DNA of 62,000 bases from contig CM055104.1 in NCBI GenBank assembly GCA_029204225.1, positions 46,434,933 to 46,496,932 of the forward strand, written 5' to 3'. The notes beneath the pieces are model-generated. The model did not search any database and had not been told where the DNA came from. It worked only from the letters and a program-made list of their open reading frames with translations. Made by a program: the position numbers and the translations under genes. The DNA is from Diphasiastrum complanatum. Lineage: Eukaryota; Streptophyta; Lycopodiopsida; Lycopodiales; Lycopodiaceae. Below, piece by piece: positions 1 to 9,855 of this stretch. Each line of letters starts with the position of its first letter. Position 1 is the first letter of the stretch.

Positions 1-524
1 AAAGGCGGAATGGAACTAATCTCCTAGATCTTACCTCTACAATTACCAATAGCTAAGAAAGTAAATGAATAAGACAATTACAATCTAGGTTACTAAGCAA
101 AATAGACAATTATGAAAAATTGATGCACTCAATTAAAATTAAATTTCAAGTTTTATAATTTTCAAAGTACATGCTGTAAAATCTAAACTAAACTGCATAT
201 GCTCTAGCTAGTACTATGAAACAAAGCATGATAGTATTCAAGGTCATGGTATAAGTTTAAGAACTCGTCACTAAGAAAATCGTTGAAAAATAGTGCTATG
301 TCTTTAACTATGGGGAGTAGGAAACATATCTACAGCTTGAAAGCCTATAACTATGATTCTACTGTCTTAGAAAAATATAGGTCTAATGGTTGGATTGCAG
401 TTAATGTGTATTGATACTTATGCGTCATCAGCAAGCAAAAGTTGTCTTGAAGTGCGTGACAAAGATTGTGGTCTATTTTTGCCATAAAGTGTAGTAGGAA
501 GACTTCAGACAATATTGGTTGACA
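1..524 (-). repeat. 3' LTR of element B (left copy, clipped by window start)
   Basis: The sequence matches 4490-4761 and then 9485-9855 over its length with many substitutions. Shared blocks include AATAGCTAAGAAAGTAAATG, ATGGTTGGATTGCA and GACAATAT near the end. The outer end on the minus strand reads TGTCAACC, a plausible TG start, at 524. Confidence 0.7.
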
Positions 525-533
525 CGTGGGGAT

Positions 534-935
534 CTAAAGACATATGTCCTTAGACAACTCTAAACTATGATCCATTGGAGAATCAATGGGCTTAGAATCA
601 TGCGTAGAAATTTTTTCTAGAATACTTTGCAAGTATGTTTCTTGACTTGACTGAATTATCTTCTTGGATTTATGTATGAAAATTTGGATTTCAAGAAGAT
701 AATGAGCAGGCCCTATATCTGTCATGTCAAATTCTTTTGACAATTGAGATTTTATTTTATATAAGAATTTTAGATCTATGGTTAGTAGTAGTGCATCATC
801 TACATACAAAACAACAATTATGTATGAAGGGCCTTCAAACTTCTTGTAGAGATTTCCATCTATTGCATTTGGTAAAATTCCAGGATGTAGAAGAGATTCA
901 ATAATTCTATGGAACCAAGCCCTAGGACTCTGTTT
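534..935 (-). pseudogene. Copia reverse transcriptase fragment (element B)
   Basis: The minus-strand frame runs from an SPRAWFHR motif through LYVDDALLL (the catalytic YVDD box) and FDMTDIGPAHYLLEIQI to PIDSPMD. This is the C-terminal half of a Copia reverse transcriptase leading into the RNase H connection. It ends at the LTR of B without the RNase H domain, so about 400 residues are missing. On its N-terminal side it stops exactly where an LTR-like insertion begins near 936. It is a dead remnant. Confidence 0.85.
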
Positions 936-1159
936 TGTCAACATTTCACATGTGTGAGGATAGCCAAAAGAATGTGATTGATCTTCTAAGAAGTGTGTGA
1001 TTGCACAAGAAACTATCACTTGATTGTAGCAAGCAATCTATCTAGACAACGTCAAGGCAAGAGCACACAAGCATGCATTTACCCACACATAAGCTATCAA
1101 ACGCTATCATTCACATATTGAGAAAACACTTGATGAAAAACTAAGTCCAAAAACAAGTT

Positions 1160-1215
<56 letters not shown>

Positions 1216-1830
1216 ATGGAGCCTCAAACTATGGTAGAGATAGAACATAAAAAGATTAATAAGTGTTGGAAGCAAAACTCTCATCAAGAATTGATTACCA
1301 TAACTCGCAATGTATGTACAATGAAAGCTCTTTCAAATAGAGCTAGCTCGAGTTCTTCCAAGAGGAAAATGCACTAACTTGATTGGACCCCATTGATTCA
1401 TCATTGTTGGACCTGTAGATATGCACCTCTCATCATGATTGGACCTCATGATTTCCACCTCACATTTTGATTGGGCCTCATGATGTGCACCTCTAAACAT
1501 GATTGATCGACATGTAATGAACCTCTTAAAGTGATTGGCCTTGTTTATATACCTCTAAATGTGGTTGGGCCAAATGGATGCATTTCAATCCTAGCATTAT
1601 GTGACAAATGTCACGATCTCACTAGAACTCAAGTTTGAGGCCTATTGACTATTCAAACACAACATAAATGAACTACAATGATTATGCCTACCCACCACAC
1701 GTGGGACCATGCTCCATACATGTGTGATTTCAACATGTACATGAAACTGCAAAGTGATCAAGCTAGATTTTGCCTATTCTTCACATGTTTGAGCCCATAT
1801 AGGGTCTTGTGAATTCAGCAAAATTTGTAT
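936..1830 (-). repeat. LTR-like insertion inside the RT of element B
   Basis: RT homology stops after the SPRAWFH segment and resumes near 1850 as the AFLNGFIHE segment. The block between them starts TGTCAACATTTCACATGTGTG and carries a CT tract. It also holds short repeats of the type GATTGGACCTCATGAT...CACCTC around 1390-1560. The same combination of a TTCACATGTGTG box and a GA/CT tract occurs in the LTR of element C (42409-43202). I infer a solo or truncated LTR. The right edge is uncertain because RT sequence was also lost there. Confidence 0.45.
1161..1213. repeat. (CT)n microsatellite
   Basis: An uninterrupted run of about 26 CT dinucleotides lies inside the LTR-like insertion. Confidence 0.98.
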
Positions 1831-3935
1831 TCCAAATTTAGTTGAGTGAATTCTTTTGACTATTTCATATAAGTCTCAAATTCATGAATAAAACCATTAA
1901 GAAATGCAGTTTGAACATCCATTTGATGCAATTCTAGATTTTATTCACAACAATGGCAAGAAGTATTTTGATTGAAGGGATTTTGACTATTGGATTCTAT
2001 GCCTTACTATAATCTACTCCTGGAATTTGAGAACATCCTCTGGCCACCAATCTAGCTTTCCATTTAGAAATAGCTCCATCAGGATGGAATTTCTTCTTGA
2101 AGATCATTATAATCAATAACTCTTATGATGCCTTTTGGAAGGTCAGTAAGAGTCCAAGTCTCGATATTAATGAGTGAGATGTATTCAAATTTCATGGTTT
2201 TTCTCCACTTATCTGAGCTAGTGTGTAACATAGCTTCTAAATGTTTCTTCTACAGATGTCTATAATGCTTGAAAAAAAAACCTTTCAGGTGGATATTGAA
2301 TTCTAGTTGACCTTCAAAGGGTTGTATCAGTCTCTTCGGACTCAACATCTGAACTAAAATTTTCTACTTGAGGAGTATAACTTGTAAAAGATATGTCAGA
2401 ACTTGATGGACTAGAAAAGATTGGTGCAGCAGTAGGAAAAGATTCTGAATTATCGACTTAAGATTTGAAAATTTATCTTCTAGAAGATAACATCTCTACT
2501 CACAAATACTTCATTTGTTTGTAGATCATAAAGCTTGTAGCATTAATGTAATGATAAATAAATGGAAATAAAACTAATGTTGGCTAGAAAACTGAGCATA
2601 AGCTCTACATTTCAAAATTCTACAATGCTGAATAAAAGGTTTAATATCTGACCAAGCTTCTTCAGATGTCTTTCCATCCACTGATTTTGTGCTTGATCGA
2701 TTACGGAGATAGCAAGCAGTAAATACTACTTCAACCCAAAAATTCTTGGATAAATTCGAATGTGCCAACATAGCCTTTGTAGATTTCATGAGAGTTTGAT
2801 TCTTTTGCTCACACAACTCCATTTTGTTGAGGGACAATAGCATGTTGTGAGATACCTCTAAATTACATTTGTTGAGAGATAGTTGATCATTTATGTGGAC
2901 ATGTACTCTCCCCCACCATTTGTACATGCGACTTTGATTTTTCTTTTCGTTTCAATTTCTACAAGTTGTTTGAATTCTTGAAAGCATTGGAATGCCTCAG
3001 ATTTTGCTTTTAGAAACATGACAATGGTATTTCTTGAATAATCACCAATGAAAGTAATGAAATATCAAGCACCTCCAATAGAAGTAGTTTGCATTGGCCT
3101 ACAAATATCCAAATGGTTTAAATCTAATAAGCTAGAGATCCAATTCTTTTAAGAATTAGAAGCCGTATGAGCTTGATTATTAGAGAATCTAATTCTTGCA
3201 TGCTTGTCTATAATACATACAGTTATAAGTGGAAGATGATCTGCATGCATTAAGATCATTGACCAGTTGCTTCTCATACATGTATGTTAGACTTCTCATA
3301 TCGAAATGTCTTAACCTTTGATATTGCCATAAAATTTTAGTATCATCAGATGAGGTGAGAAATCATGGCTTGACCTTTGTACAAAAGAATTATAATTGAA
3401 TTTATAAAGATAAACATGTCTCATGCTTTTACTATCTAGAGTTTCACATTCGTTGTCAGTGAATCAAATTGTATATCCTAGGTCAATAATCCTACTAATA
3501 GGCAATGCACTTTTTGTCAATCAAAGAACATAAAGCACATCAGTAATGAGTTTTTGAGTATCATTTTGCAAAAAGATCTACATAGTGCCTTGGCCTTTGA
3601 TGTGGTGAGAACTTGAAAGTAGATAAACTTGTTATGATGTGAAGTAGTGAAGTCTTTGAACCAGCTCCTCTTGGAAGTCATATAGTGAGTAGCTCATGAG
3701 TCGAGGCACCAAAAATCTTCTTTTGAGAGTGATGAAAGTTGAGCCATAAATAGCTTCTAGTCTTCAAATGTTGAAGAGGGGCATTGATAATCAGTTGCTA
3801 CATTTTGATGCAGCTGCTGTCTTTTGCTCTCATTGAATGCTCTGGTTCTGCTTCTTCTTGGAGAACAAAGCAATGTTGTCAGAACTTAAATCACTGGACT
3901 CCTTCGAGTTTCTTCTTGGAGAAGAATGCAGGTCA
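1831..3935 (-). pseudogene. Copia RT N-terminus, integrase and protease remnants (element B)
   Basis: Minus-strand translation gives scattered Copia pieces: AFLNGFIHE from RT near 1900, then an integrase part at 2574-2927. That part contains NKMELCEQKNQTL (a degraded NGVAERKNRTL block) followed by FWVEVVFTACYLRNR. Further integrase-core and protease-region traces run toward 3900. Several frameshifts separate them, and the catalytic glutamate region is mutated. It cannot encode an active polyprotein. No other gene is seen here. Confidence 0.7.
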
Positions 3936-4406
3936 CCTTCTACAAGGGTAGACTAGGATATGTGGTAACCAACATTGCTAGATGTTTATAGACATGTGGT
4001 AGACTAGATAGTAATGTCACAACAACATCTGAATTAGAGAATGGAGAGCCTAGGACTACTAGTTGATTTAGCATGGATCTAAAGTAGTTCACATGATCAA
4101 TAATAGTGCTAGATTTTATCAACAAATAACTTCTTTATCAAATAGAGCCTTGTTGAACAAGAGCCTTAGAATCTCTTTATTTTTATTTGGAAATTGCATC
4201 TAGATCAATGTGGGCTTTGTCTTAGAGTCATCAACAACATCCCACAAAACTTTCTCAAGAAGGATCGTCTTCATTCTGAATTTGCACACGTGGAAATCTT
4301 TCCCATTGAATCTTCCAATGAGTCTTAAGTCTGAAGATGATTCCATGCTAGTAGCTTTAAAAAAAAGGATTGTAAGGGGATCTGATATAGCCATGATAAT
4401 GTGCAA
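3936..4406 (-). pseudogene. Copia gag fragment (element B)
   Basis: Two minus-strand frames show the UBN2-type Gag of plant Copia elements. The N-terminal part (4200-4406) contains LIGRFNGKDFHVCKFRMK and a following LWDVVDD. The central part (3940-4125) contains HVNYFRSMLNQLVVLGSP and a VVTLLSSLPHVY block. A frameshift and a deletion lie between them, and the zinc knuckle is not recognisable. It sits directly downstream (minus sense) of the primer site, as expected for gag. Confidence 0.75.
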
Positions 4407-4414
4407 GGTCCGAA

Positions 4415-4431
4415 CTCAAGCTCTGATTCTA
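4415..4431 (-). promoter_or_regulatory. Degenerate tRNA-Met primer binding site of element B
   Basis: On the minus strand this reads ATAGAATCAGAGC, two or three changes from TGGTATCAGAGC (complement of the initiator tRNA-Met 3' end). It directly abuts the LTR edge at 4432. Confidence 0.6.
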
Positions 4432-4761
4432 TGTTGAAAATGATCATGAAATCATGATCGAAGGAGTTCCAAAATGTTAGGATTAATGCCCAACAATAGT
4501 GAAATGACACTAATCTACCATGATCTTGCCTCTATAATTATCAATAGCTAAGAAAGTAAATGAATTAGACAATTACAAACTATTGAGTTATTGAGCAAAA
4601 TAGATAACTCTGAAAAATTGATGTACTGAACTAAAATGTTGAATTTCGAATTTTATGTCTTCAAAATAAGAGTACATAAGTCTAAATTGAACTACGTATG
4701 TTCTAGTACTATGAAAACTAAGTGTGATAGAGCTCAAGATCACGATTTAAGTCTAACTAAT
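4432..4761 (-). repeat. 5' LTR of element B, part 1
   Basis: This matches the LTR at 1-524, for example AATAGCTAAGAAAGTAAATG and CTAGTACTATGAAA. It is interrupted at 4761 by element A, and the remaining LTR sequence continues at 9485. Confidence 0.7.
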
Positions 4762-5543
4762 TATGAAAAATTGTCAAAAATCTATCTTGCTTATTTTATG
4801 ATTTTATGTTTGTGAGTACATTTCACATGTGTGGAGCATGTTCCCACATGTGTAAAATAGTTAGAAATAGTTTACAATTTTTACTTTCGGCGTATCATAA
4901 AGATTGCTGGTCAAGCTTGGTATCACTAGGTGATAGGGCCAATTTTGACTTTAGAGGTCAAACGGTCAAGTACACATGCTTTGTCATGATTAGGCCAAAA
5001 TTCAATTGTGATCTAACTCAAGCTAGTTAGGTTGCTTACACATGTTAGGTTTAGGTTTGATGAGTGATGCACCCTATGTGGTGGCAAAAGTCAAAGGGTC
5101 CAATCATAAGAGAGAGATGTGTTGTAAGGGTCCAATCAAAAGTGAGGGATGTTGCATCTCACATCCAATAGGATTAGAGAGGCTATGATTGAGGGGTCCA
5201 ATAGGATTGTAGCATGGATTTCCAAGAGTTATATATGTACTTTGATTTTCTATCATAATCTAATGTGAGTTTTTAAGTCAATTTGGAGATTTGCCAATTT
5301 GGCTTGTATTGCCTAAAAGTGGTATTTTCTCTCTCTACCTGAGGAGAGGAGCTTGTTGGGACTTAGTTTATTTCATGAAGTCTTCCACATGTAGGATGAA
5401 TGAATGCCTGTAGAATGGTGTTTTTGCCTTAGATATTGTCCTTGATCTTGGATTTCAATCAATAGGTGATCTATAGTGCATGAGCCAAGCTTAGGAGATC
5501 AATTTTGCACATTAGGACATTCCCACATGTGTGAATTTTCACA
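4762..5543 (+). repeat. 5' LTR of element A
   Basis: It starts TATGAAAAATTGTC (TGTGAAAA in the 3' copy) and ends TTTTCACA next to a primer site. It contains TTCACATGTGTGGAGCATG, also found almost unchanged in the LTRs of element E. Confidence 0.85.
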
Positions 5544-5557
5544 TGGTATTAGAGCCT
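5544..5557 (+). promoter_or_regulatory. Primer binding site of element A
   Basis: TGGTATTAGAGCCT lies immediately after the LTR terminal CA. It differs from the initiator tRNA-Met complement TGGTATCAGAGC at one position. Confidence 0.8.
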
Positions 5558-6299
5558 ACCTAAGCTTTTGATGCATCTATCGTCCATAGTTTTACAAATT
5601 TCACAAAAATCAAGATCTAGAGAGTGTTGATTGCATCTCCCGTGCTATCTCAAGAAAATTTGTACCAAGAGGGTTCATTATCATAATGATTGACTAATTT
5701 CAGGTACTATATGTAATTTCTTGCTCAGGCACGTATGAAGTACAGCCTAATTCATTTCAAAAGTTCTCTTCCAAGTTAGATCCAAATTTGGTGCTAGATA
5801 GCTTGTTTGAAAGCTATTTTGTCTAGTTTTTGTAGCAATTTGTTTCAATCCATTTGGTGAAGCCAATCAAAAGCTATAAGCTTTTGAAGAGGGTTAGGTA
5901 GGGCACCTAGACCTGTGTGGACACATTTGGTTTGATCATATCTTGCTAGTTGACCAAAAAATTCAAGAAGAGGCTTGCCAATGTCATCTATTTGAGATCT
6001 AGTCATCATTTTGATGTCATAGCCACTTACTTTCATACAATTGGCTTGTATTTGAGTGATTTGTGGATTCTTGGAGTGTTTCACACGTGCCAGAGATAGT
6101 TTGACCCAAACTTTGCCTATACTCCATCAATTGATGAGAGGTTGATCTAGTTTGAGAGAGATTGGTAGAACTAGTGAGATCCATCTCACATTTTGTTACA
6201 AGATCTGGCATAGGAGTTGGTAGTACACCTTTCAAGGATCCTATAGTGAGAGAGAAGCAACACTTTATTGTCTAATTCACAAGGAGTCTTGACTATTAC
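5558..6299 (+). other. Leader of element A
   Basis: Non-coding leader of about 740 bp between the primer site and gag. I see no conserved protein on either strand. Confidence 0.6.
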
Positions 6300-6952
6300 A
6301 TGGCATCTATGGGTTCCTTTCTATTGGAATCTAGTGAGAGACTATCTACCTCCAACTATTCTATTTGGAAGGTTAGAATGGAGTCAATCTTGATACTCCA
6401 AGATGTGATGGATATTGTACTTGGGATTGAGGAGGAGCCTCAAGTCCTTCAAGAAGTACAAAAGTATAAGAAGAGTGCTAGAATGGCTCTCCATTATATC
6501 AAGATGAATGGCTCTAATGAGATTTTGAGAGAGATTGGTGCTTGTACTTCGGCCAAGGATGCTTGGGATACTCTCAAAGCAATCTATGAGGCCAAAAATA
6601 CCTCTAGGCTTCTCACTCTTAGAAATCAAATATTCCAAAGTTCTCAAAAGAGTGATGAGAGTGCCACTAATTATGTTTTGAGAGTGAAAGATATTCATAG
6701 GGAGCTTGCTTGTATTGGAGATTCCATTAGACAAAGTGAGCTAGTCCGGGTCATAATCAATGGCTTGAAGGATGAATATGAGAATCTTGTCTAATCCTAT
6801 GCTATCAAGGAGGAGCTACCAACCTTGGAGGCTTTGCAAGGAGTGCTAATAGTAGAAGAATCAAGGCATGAGAACAAGCTATTAAGGATGGACAAATTGT
6901 CACTCAATCTTAGTGGTGATGACAAAGTTTTATTTGCCAAAGGACAAAGCAA
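6300..6952 (+). pseudogene. Copia gag N-terminal part (element A)
   Basis: The ATG at 6300 opens MASMGSFLLESSERLS, then NYSIWKVRMESIL, the conserved start of this Gag family. The closest relatives in the window are element E (25816) and element C (41640). The frame reaches an in-frame TAA at 6792-6794 in the NLV-SYAIKEEL region. It then continues without a shift to about 6950, where the reading frame changes. The protein would be the structural capsid-like Gag. With a nonsense codon and a frameshift it is dead. Confidence 0.85.
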
Positions 6953-7560
6953 AAGATCAAGATGAAGAGGAGGAGGATTCCTCTCAAGATACTACTTCAA
7001 AGAAGAAGAAGAAATATGTTAAGTGCTTCCTTTGTGGCAAGAAAGACCACTATGCCACCAATTGCTTCAAGAAGAAGAACCAATTCAAGCAAGCCAACAT
7101 CTCTCATGAGAAAGAAGACTTTATTACAAGTGATGGAGAAGGCTCTCTTATGGCATCAAGCTGCTCCTCTTCCACCTTCAAGAAGGATGACTCTTGGTAT
7201 ATTAATAGTGGAGCATCTTCACATATGTGTAGCTCCAAGGGTTCCTTTTCATCTATTATGCCTTATAAAGGGAATCAAGAAGTCCATATACATTGCAAGT
7301 GATCAAGAGTGCAAAATTGAAGGAGCAGGGACTATTCCCTTGAAGCTTGCATCATCAAATTACTTGATGGCTTGATGTCAATTTCCATATTGACAATTGT
7401 GTGATCAAGAAGGATGGTGAGATCCTTGCTCTTGGATCTCTACAAATTGGATCCAAGAGAGAGTGCAAAATCTCTTGATATTGCTGATGAATCCAAGCTT
7501 TCAAAGGAGGATGATTACACAAGATGCACATGTTTATATCTTCTCTCTTCAAGATTTATG
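6953..7560 (+). pseudogene. Copia zinc knuckle, protease and pre-integrase remnants (element A)
   Basis: In a shifted frame a CX2CX4HX4C knuckle (CFLCGKKDHYATNC) follows a lysine-rich tract. Next comes the protease motif written WYINSGASSHMCSS, where the family has DSG, so the catalytic aspartate is changed to Asn. Further frameshifts near 7300 and 7380 lead to KSIYIASDQECKIEGAG and then part of the pre-integrase region. Most of the integrase is deleted by about 7660. Confidence 0.8.
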
Positions 7561-7664
7561 GTGCATGATTATTTCCTATCATTCAAAGCATATGTTGAGA
7601 TGGAATTCTCATTGAAGAACAAAGCTTTGAGGAGTGATGGAGCTCTTGGAAGAAATACACCATA

Positions 7665-8550
7665 GGAAGTATTATTCAAGAAGCCTAAGGTTGATTACCT
7701 TAGTGTCTTTGAAGGTTCTTGCTTTCCACATGTTCCCTTGGAAACAAGGAGGAAGGATGATCCAAGCTCATGGATCATGGTTGGATGCTTATCCACCAAA
7801 GAGGCCTATAAAGCCTTTATACTCTCTATTTCAAAAGTGATAGATGCCATATTTTATGAAGATCTACATTCAACCTTGGAAGGGGCCGAGATCAAGGCAT
7901 CTCAAGATGCATCTCAAATCATATCTATTGAAGACTATCAAGATGTGAAGGCATTTCTAGCTTTGGATGATGCCTATTATGTGGACATATTTCTTGTCAT
8001 TGGTGGCTTAGATATGTTTCCAAATTACTTAGAAAGCAAGTGGTTGAGTCATCAAGTGTCTGCTCTTGGATCTAGTAAGAGCAAGAATGAGCTTGTTGCT
8101 CATAGTTTGAAAATTCATGTTTTTACATGGTTTGAGGCATTTTGTAAACTTCTCTTGAGATTAAGTGAAGCATCCAAAGAGGACAGTTACATCCTTGAGC
8201 AAGTATCTAGCCTCAAGAAGATCAAGATAGAATTTGATCTCAACATTAGATCCATCATGGATAAAGTTCATAGTATGTGGACTAGTCAAGCTAGTTTGCT
8301 TAATCTTGATAATCAACACTTTTGCTCATCTTATGATCTTGATCTCTCTGATCTTTGTGATATTTATGACGCATGGAAGCCTCTGATTTTCATCATGGTG
8401 CAGCCATCTTCATGCAAATGGTACTTTCAAATCAAAGATCATCATCAAGCATGGAGGAAGCACATGGATATAGTGGGAAATTGGTGGCATGCTCTTCAAA
8501 GGTGTTGGCAAATGATTTCTACCAAAGAAATCTTATCATGGATATGGTGA
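7665..8550 (+). CDS. Long open frame in element A, Copia-like only at its start
   Basis: The frame begins in the integrase tail (VLFKKPKVDYLSVF, PLETRRKDD, then a degraded VGYxxxxKAYR segment ending IFYED). It stays open for about 290 codons to a stop at 8548-8550. After IFYED, near 7860, the sequence is no longer recognisable Copia. It is a leucine-, serine- and aspartate-rich stretch (for example LHSTLEGAEIKASQDASQI, VSSLKKIKIEFDLN) with no known motif and no membrane segment. It occupies the place where reverse transcriptase should be. It has no convincing ATG at the domain start. It may be captured host sequence, spacer DNA open by chance, or a derived accessory frame; I do not assign a function. 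Confidence 0.4.
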
Positions 8551-8667
8551 GGGTGCTTCTATGATGGATCCTTTTGCTGGTTTTTTACTTCATATGCATA
8601 CCAAAGGATCCACTCAAAAAGTTTTTCAAACTCATTGATCTTACCAAGCTAGTTTCTGAGGACTAAT

Positions 8668-9479
8668 TGTGAAAAATTATCAGAAATCTATCTTGCTTAT
8701 TTTATTTTTATGTTTGTGAGTACATTTCACATGTGTGGAGCATGTTCCCACATGTATAAAATAGTTAGAAATAGTATATAATGTTGACTTTAGGGGTATC
8801 ATAAAAGATTTCTAGTCAAGCATCTTGGTGTCACTAGGTGATAGGGCCAAATTTGGCTTTAGAGGTCAAATGGTCAAGTACACATGTTTGTCATGATTAG
8901 GCCAAGATTCAATTGTGATTTAACTCAAGCTAGTTAGGCTGCTTACACATGTCAATTTTAGGTTTGATGAGTGATGCACCCTATGTGGTGGCAAAAGTCA
9001 AAGGGTCCAATCATAAGAGAGAGATGTGTTGTAAGGGTCCAATCAAAAGTGAGGGATGTTGCATCACACATCCAATAGGATTAGAGAGGCTATGATTGAG
9101 GGTCCAATAGGATTGTGGCATGGGTCTCCATGAGCTATATATGTACTTTGATTTTCTATCATAATCTAATGTGAGTTTTTGAGTCAATTTGGAGATTTGC
9201 CAAGTTTGCTTGTAATGCCTTCTCTCTCTAGATGAGCCCAAAGTGGTATTTTCTCTCTCTACTCAAGGAGAGGAGCTTGTTGGGACTTATTTTATTTCAT
9301 GAAGTCTTCCACACATGTGTGAAACACCTTTTGGTAATGAATGAATGCATGTAGAATGGTATTTTTGCCTTAGATCTTGTCATTGATCTTGGATTTCAAT
9401 CAATAGGTGATCTATAGTGCACAAGCTTAGGAGATGAATTTCACACATTAGGACATTCCCACATGTGTGAATTTTCACA
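8668..9479 (+). repeat. 3' LTR of element A
   Basis: It starts TGTGAAAAATTATC and ends TTTTCACA. It is about 30 bp longer than the 5' copy because of an indel near 9220-9250. Its TTCACATGTGTG and CACACATGTGTGAAA boxes are retained. Confidence 0.85.
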
Positions 9480-9484
9480 CTAAT

Positions 9485-9855
9485 CACTAAAAAGTTGTTT
9501 AAAAGTAGTGTTTTGTTTTTCGAACTATAGAGCAAAAAATGTTGTAAGGAATTTCGAGTCTACAGTTTGAAAGCTTATAGTTATGACTGCACTGAAAAAC
9601 CGCTATGTCAAATATCTTGTTTTAGATGGCGATTTAGGATTTTATTCACAAACAAACCATAAAACTAACTATCCTAGAATAGTATAGGCCCAATGGTTGG
9701 ATTGCAATTAATGTGTACCAATTAGGGTTTAGGGTTTAGTGATATCCATACATGATCATCATCAAAAAGTTTTTCTTTTTAAGTGTGTGACAGAGACTGT
9801 GGTCTGTTTCTTCCAGAAAGTGCAATAGGAGTACTTTGGACAATATCGATCGAAT
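9485..9855 (-). repeat. 5' LTR of element B, part 2
   Basis: This continues the LTR interrupted at 4761. Blocks such as AATGGTTGGATTGCA, GACTGTGGTCTGTTT and GACAATATCGAT parallel 380-520. The outer end is approximate. Confidence 0.65.

Larger units (their letters stand above)
4762..9479 (+). mobile_element. Copia element A (plus), decayed, nested in the LTR of B
   Basis: The element is bounded by two LTRs (4762-5543 and 8668-9479) that both end TTTCACA. It is flanked by the 5 bp duplication CTAAT (4757-4761 and 9480-9484). A primer site follows the 5' LTR. Inside are a broken gag, zinc knuckle and protease, a short piece of integrase, and then an open frame not recognisable as Copia. Reverse transcriptase and RNase H are absent, so the element is non-autonomous. 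The LTRs differ by many substitutions and an indel of about 30 bp, so the insertion is old. Confidence 0.85.
1..9855 (-). mobile_element. Copia element B (minus), old, interrupted by element A
   Basis: A degenerate Ty1/Copia retrotransposon reads right to left. Diverged direct repeats at 1-524 and at 4432-4761 plus 9485-9855 are its two LTRs. Between them, in minus-strand order, lie a tRNA-Met type primer site, gag, protease/integrase traces and reverse transcriptase. The left LTR is cut by the window edge by about 60 bp. The right LTR is split by element A, so B is the older of the two. Many stops and indels make it inactive. The right outer edge near 9855 is approximate and no target duplication can be read. 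Confidence 0.75.

Noticed and set aside
9724-9741. TTAGGGTTTAGGGTTTAG, telomere-like
   Set aside because: Only about two plant telomere units inside a degenerate LTR; too short to be an interstitial telomere or a telobox promoter of a gene here.
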